6,673 nucleotides of DNA from Sulfuricellaceae bacterium (GTDB taxonomy: Bacteria; Pseudomonadota; Gammaproteobacteria; Burkholderiales; UBA9220): contig JAIOJO010000593.1 in NCBI GenBank assembly GCA_019911985.1, forward strand, positions 1-6,673. The letters are read 5' to 3'. The notes under the pieces are model-generated. The model had not been told where the DNA came from. It searched no databases and was given only the letters and a program-made list of their open reading frames with translations. A program made the translations under genes and the position numbers. Shown here piece by piece: positions 5,138 through 6,673 of the stretch (position 1 is the first letter of the stretch; each line of letters opens with the position of its first letter).

Positions 5138-6673
5138 ATGACCCGTAAAATCCTCGTCACGTCCGCCCTTCCCTACGCCAACGGCAGTATCCACCTGGGG
5201 CATCTGGTGGAATACATCCAGACGGATATTTGGGTACGTTTCCAAAAAATGCAACCCAACGTGCAACAGTGTTATTACGTCTGCGCCGACGACACCCACG
5301 GCACGCCCATCATGTTGCGCGCGGAAAAAGAGGGCATCACGCCGGAGCAACTCATCGCCAAGGTGTGGCAGGAACACAAAGCGGACTTCGACGGCTTCCT
5401 GGTGGGATTCGACAACTATTATTCAACCAACACGCCCGAAACCCGACACTACGCCAACGACATCTACGGCAAACTGAAAGCCGCCGGACTGATCGAGATA
5501 CGCGCCGTCGAACAGTTCTACGACCCGGTCAAGGAAATGTTCCTGCCGGACCGTTTCATCAAGGGCGAATGTCCCAAATGCCACGCCAAGGATCAGTACG
5601 GCGACTCCTGCGAGGCCTGCGGCGCCGCCTACCAGCCGACCGATTTGATCGAACCCTTTTCCGCCGTATCCGGCGCTGCACCGGTACGCCGGCAGTCCGA
5701 CCACTATTTCTTCCGCCTTTCCGACGAACGCTGCAAGGACTTTCTGAAAGAGTGGATCAAACCCCCTCAGGTACAGGATACCGCCGCCAACAAACTGGGC
5801 GAATGGCTGGAAAGCGGGCTGTCCGACTGGGACATCTCGCGCGACGCGCCCTACTTCGGCTTTGAAATCCCCGATGCGCCGGGCAAATACTTCTACGTCT
5901 GGCTGGACGCCCCCACCGGCTACATGGGCAGCTTCAAGAACCTGTGCGACCGCGAAGGCATCGACTTCGACGCCTACTGGGACAGGGAAAAAGCGGCAAA
6001 AGAAGGCACCGAGGTCTACCATTTCATCGGCAAAGACATCCTCTATTTCCACGCCCTGTTCTGGCCCGCCGAGCTGGAACATGCCGAATACCGCACCCCG
6101 AGCGGCGTGTTCGCCCACGGCTTCCTGACGGTCAACGGCCAGAAAATGTCCAAGTCCCGCGGCACTTTTATCACCGCCCGTAGCTACCTGGACCACATCA
6201 AGAACCCGGAATACCTGCGCTACTACTTCGCCGCCAAGCTGGGCAACGGAGTGGACGACATCGACCTGAATTTGGAAGACTTCACCGCCAGGGTGAACAG
6301 CGACCTGATCGGCAAGTTCGTCAACATCGCCAGCCGAGCGGCGGGGTTCATCACCAAGCGGTTTGACGGCCGGTTGGCCTCGTCTATCTCTCTCGGCCAC
6401 GAAAACTTCCTCAAAGGTCTATTCACGGAAGATTTCAACGAAGACAAAGGCCTGCCTATCAAAGGCGGGCGTTCCGCCCACATCGCCCAATTTTACGAAC
6501 AACGGGAATACGGAAAAGCGCTTAGAGAAATCATGAATGTGGCCGATGTCGTGAATATGTTCGTCGACCAAACAAAACCTTGGGAATTAGCCAAGCAAGA
6601 AGGACAAGACGCCACGCTTCATGAGATATGCACGGTCATTCTTAACGCTTTCAAAGGGCTAACTGTCTATCTC
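5138..6673 (+). CDS. metG: Methionyl-tRNA synthetase, N-terminal 512 residues (3' end outside window)
   Basis: This class I aminoacyl-tRNA synthetase activates methionine with ATP and charges initiator and elongator tRNA-Met in the cytoplasm. The reading frame is open from ATG 5138 to the window end. The HIGH-type signature HLGH is at residues 19-22 within PYANGSIHLGH. The connective domain carries a zinc knuckle with CPKC (145-148) and CEAC (158-161). FYVWLDAPTGYMG (252-264) is part of the methionine pocket, and KMSKS (336-340) in GQKMSKSRG is the ATP-binding loop. The anticodon-binding helical domain begins near 385 and has Trp482 in KPWELAK, equivalent to the Trp that reads the CAU anticodon. 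E. coli MetG has 677 residues, so roughly 160-200 residues, including any C-terminal tRNA-binding/dimerisation domain, are missing here. The segment about 415-449 looks about 16 residues longer than in E. coli, and codon use becomes richer in A/T third bases after it. It is divergent from mrp. Confidence 0.97.
   Translation, partial: MTRKILVTSALPYANGSIHLGHLVEYIQTDIWVRFQKMQPNVQQCYYVCADDTHGTPIMLRAEKEGITPEQLIAKVWQEHKADFDGFLVGFDNYYSTNTPETRHYANDIYGKLKAAGLIEIRAVEQFYDPVKEMFLPDRFIKGECPKCHAKDQYGDSCEACGAAYQPTDLIEPFSAVSGAAPVRRQSDHYFFRLSDERCKDFLKEWIKPPQVQDTAANKLGEWLESGLSDWDISRDAPYFGFEIPDAPGKYFYVWLDAPTGYMGSFKNLCDREGIDFDAYWDREKAAKEGTEVYHFIGKDILYFHALFWPAELEHAEYRTPSGVFAHGFLTVNGQKMSKSRGTFITARSYLDHIKNPEYLRYYFAAKLGNGVDDIDLNLEDFTARVNSDLIGKFVNIASRAAGFITKRFDGRLASSISLGHENFLKGLFTEDFNEDKGLPIKGGRSAHIAQFYEQREYGKALREIMNVADVVNMFVDQTKPWELAKQEGQDATLHEICTVILNAFKGLTVYL

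Noticed and set aside
5423..6400. 325-residue minus-strand open frame opposite metG
   Set aside because: It is the antisense shadow of metG, whose catalytic motifs are intact. The open frame follows from the strong C/G third-base bias, and the Val/Gly/Ala/Phe-rich translation is typical of such shadows.

Overview
The window looks like chromosomal DNA from a GC-moderate betaproteobacterium. A Nitrosomonadales/Gallionellaceae-type organism is my best guess. I base this on the style of the proteins (a 749-residue AdiA/LdcI-type decarboxylase, a Mrp/ApbC with an N-terminal MIP18 domain, a zinc-type MetG) and on the neighbourhood mrp-dcd-decarboxylase next to metG. That order is recalled from related genomes and was not searched here. 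The lineage call is an inference.

Layout from left to right: (1) the 3' end of an outer-membrane beta-barrel protein (1-373, +). (2) Twelve bases later, a small periplasmic monohaem c-type cytochrome (386-703, +). (3) A strong bidirectional intrinsic terminator (716-751) between convergent transcription units. (4) A leftward, operon-like set on the minus strand, in transcription order mrp/apbC (4847-3759), dcd (3672-3100) and an Orn/Lys/Arg decarboxylase (3022-773). (5) A 290-bp divergent intergenic region (4848-5137), more than half of it taken up by a 168-bp element with three nested inverted repeats. (6) The first 512 codons of metG (5138 to the window end, +), cut off by the window edge.

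The housekeeping genes do separate jobs. Mrp/ApbC delivers Fe-S clusters, Dcd makes dUTP from dCTP for dTMP synthesis, the PLP decarboxylase makes a polyamine-type amine from a basic amino acid, and MetG charges tRNA-Met. The barrel and cytochrome pair on the left is a separate unit that may serve electron transfer across the envelope.

The parts worth a second look are mostly non-coding. One is the 168-bp nested dyad element with possible TA target duplications upstream of mrp and metG. Another is a run of GGGTRAT heptads between mrp and dcd, which is G-quadruplex-capable and faces a partly complementary C-rich arm that contains the mrp stop codon. A third is a shift in codon use plus a probable insertion in the C-terminal part of MetG. 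I saw no CRISPR array, transposase gene, tRNA or rRNA.
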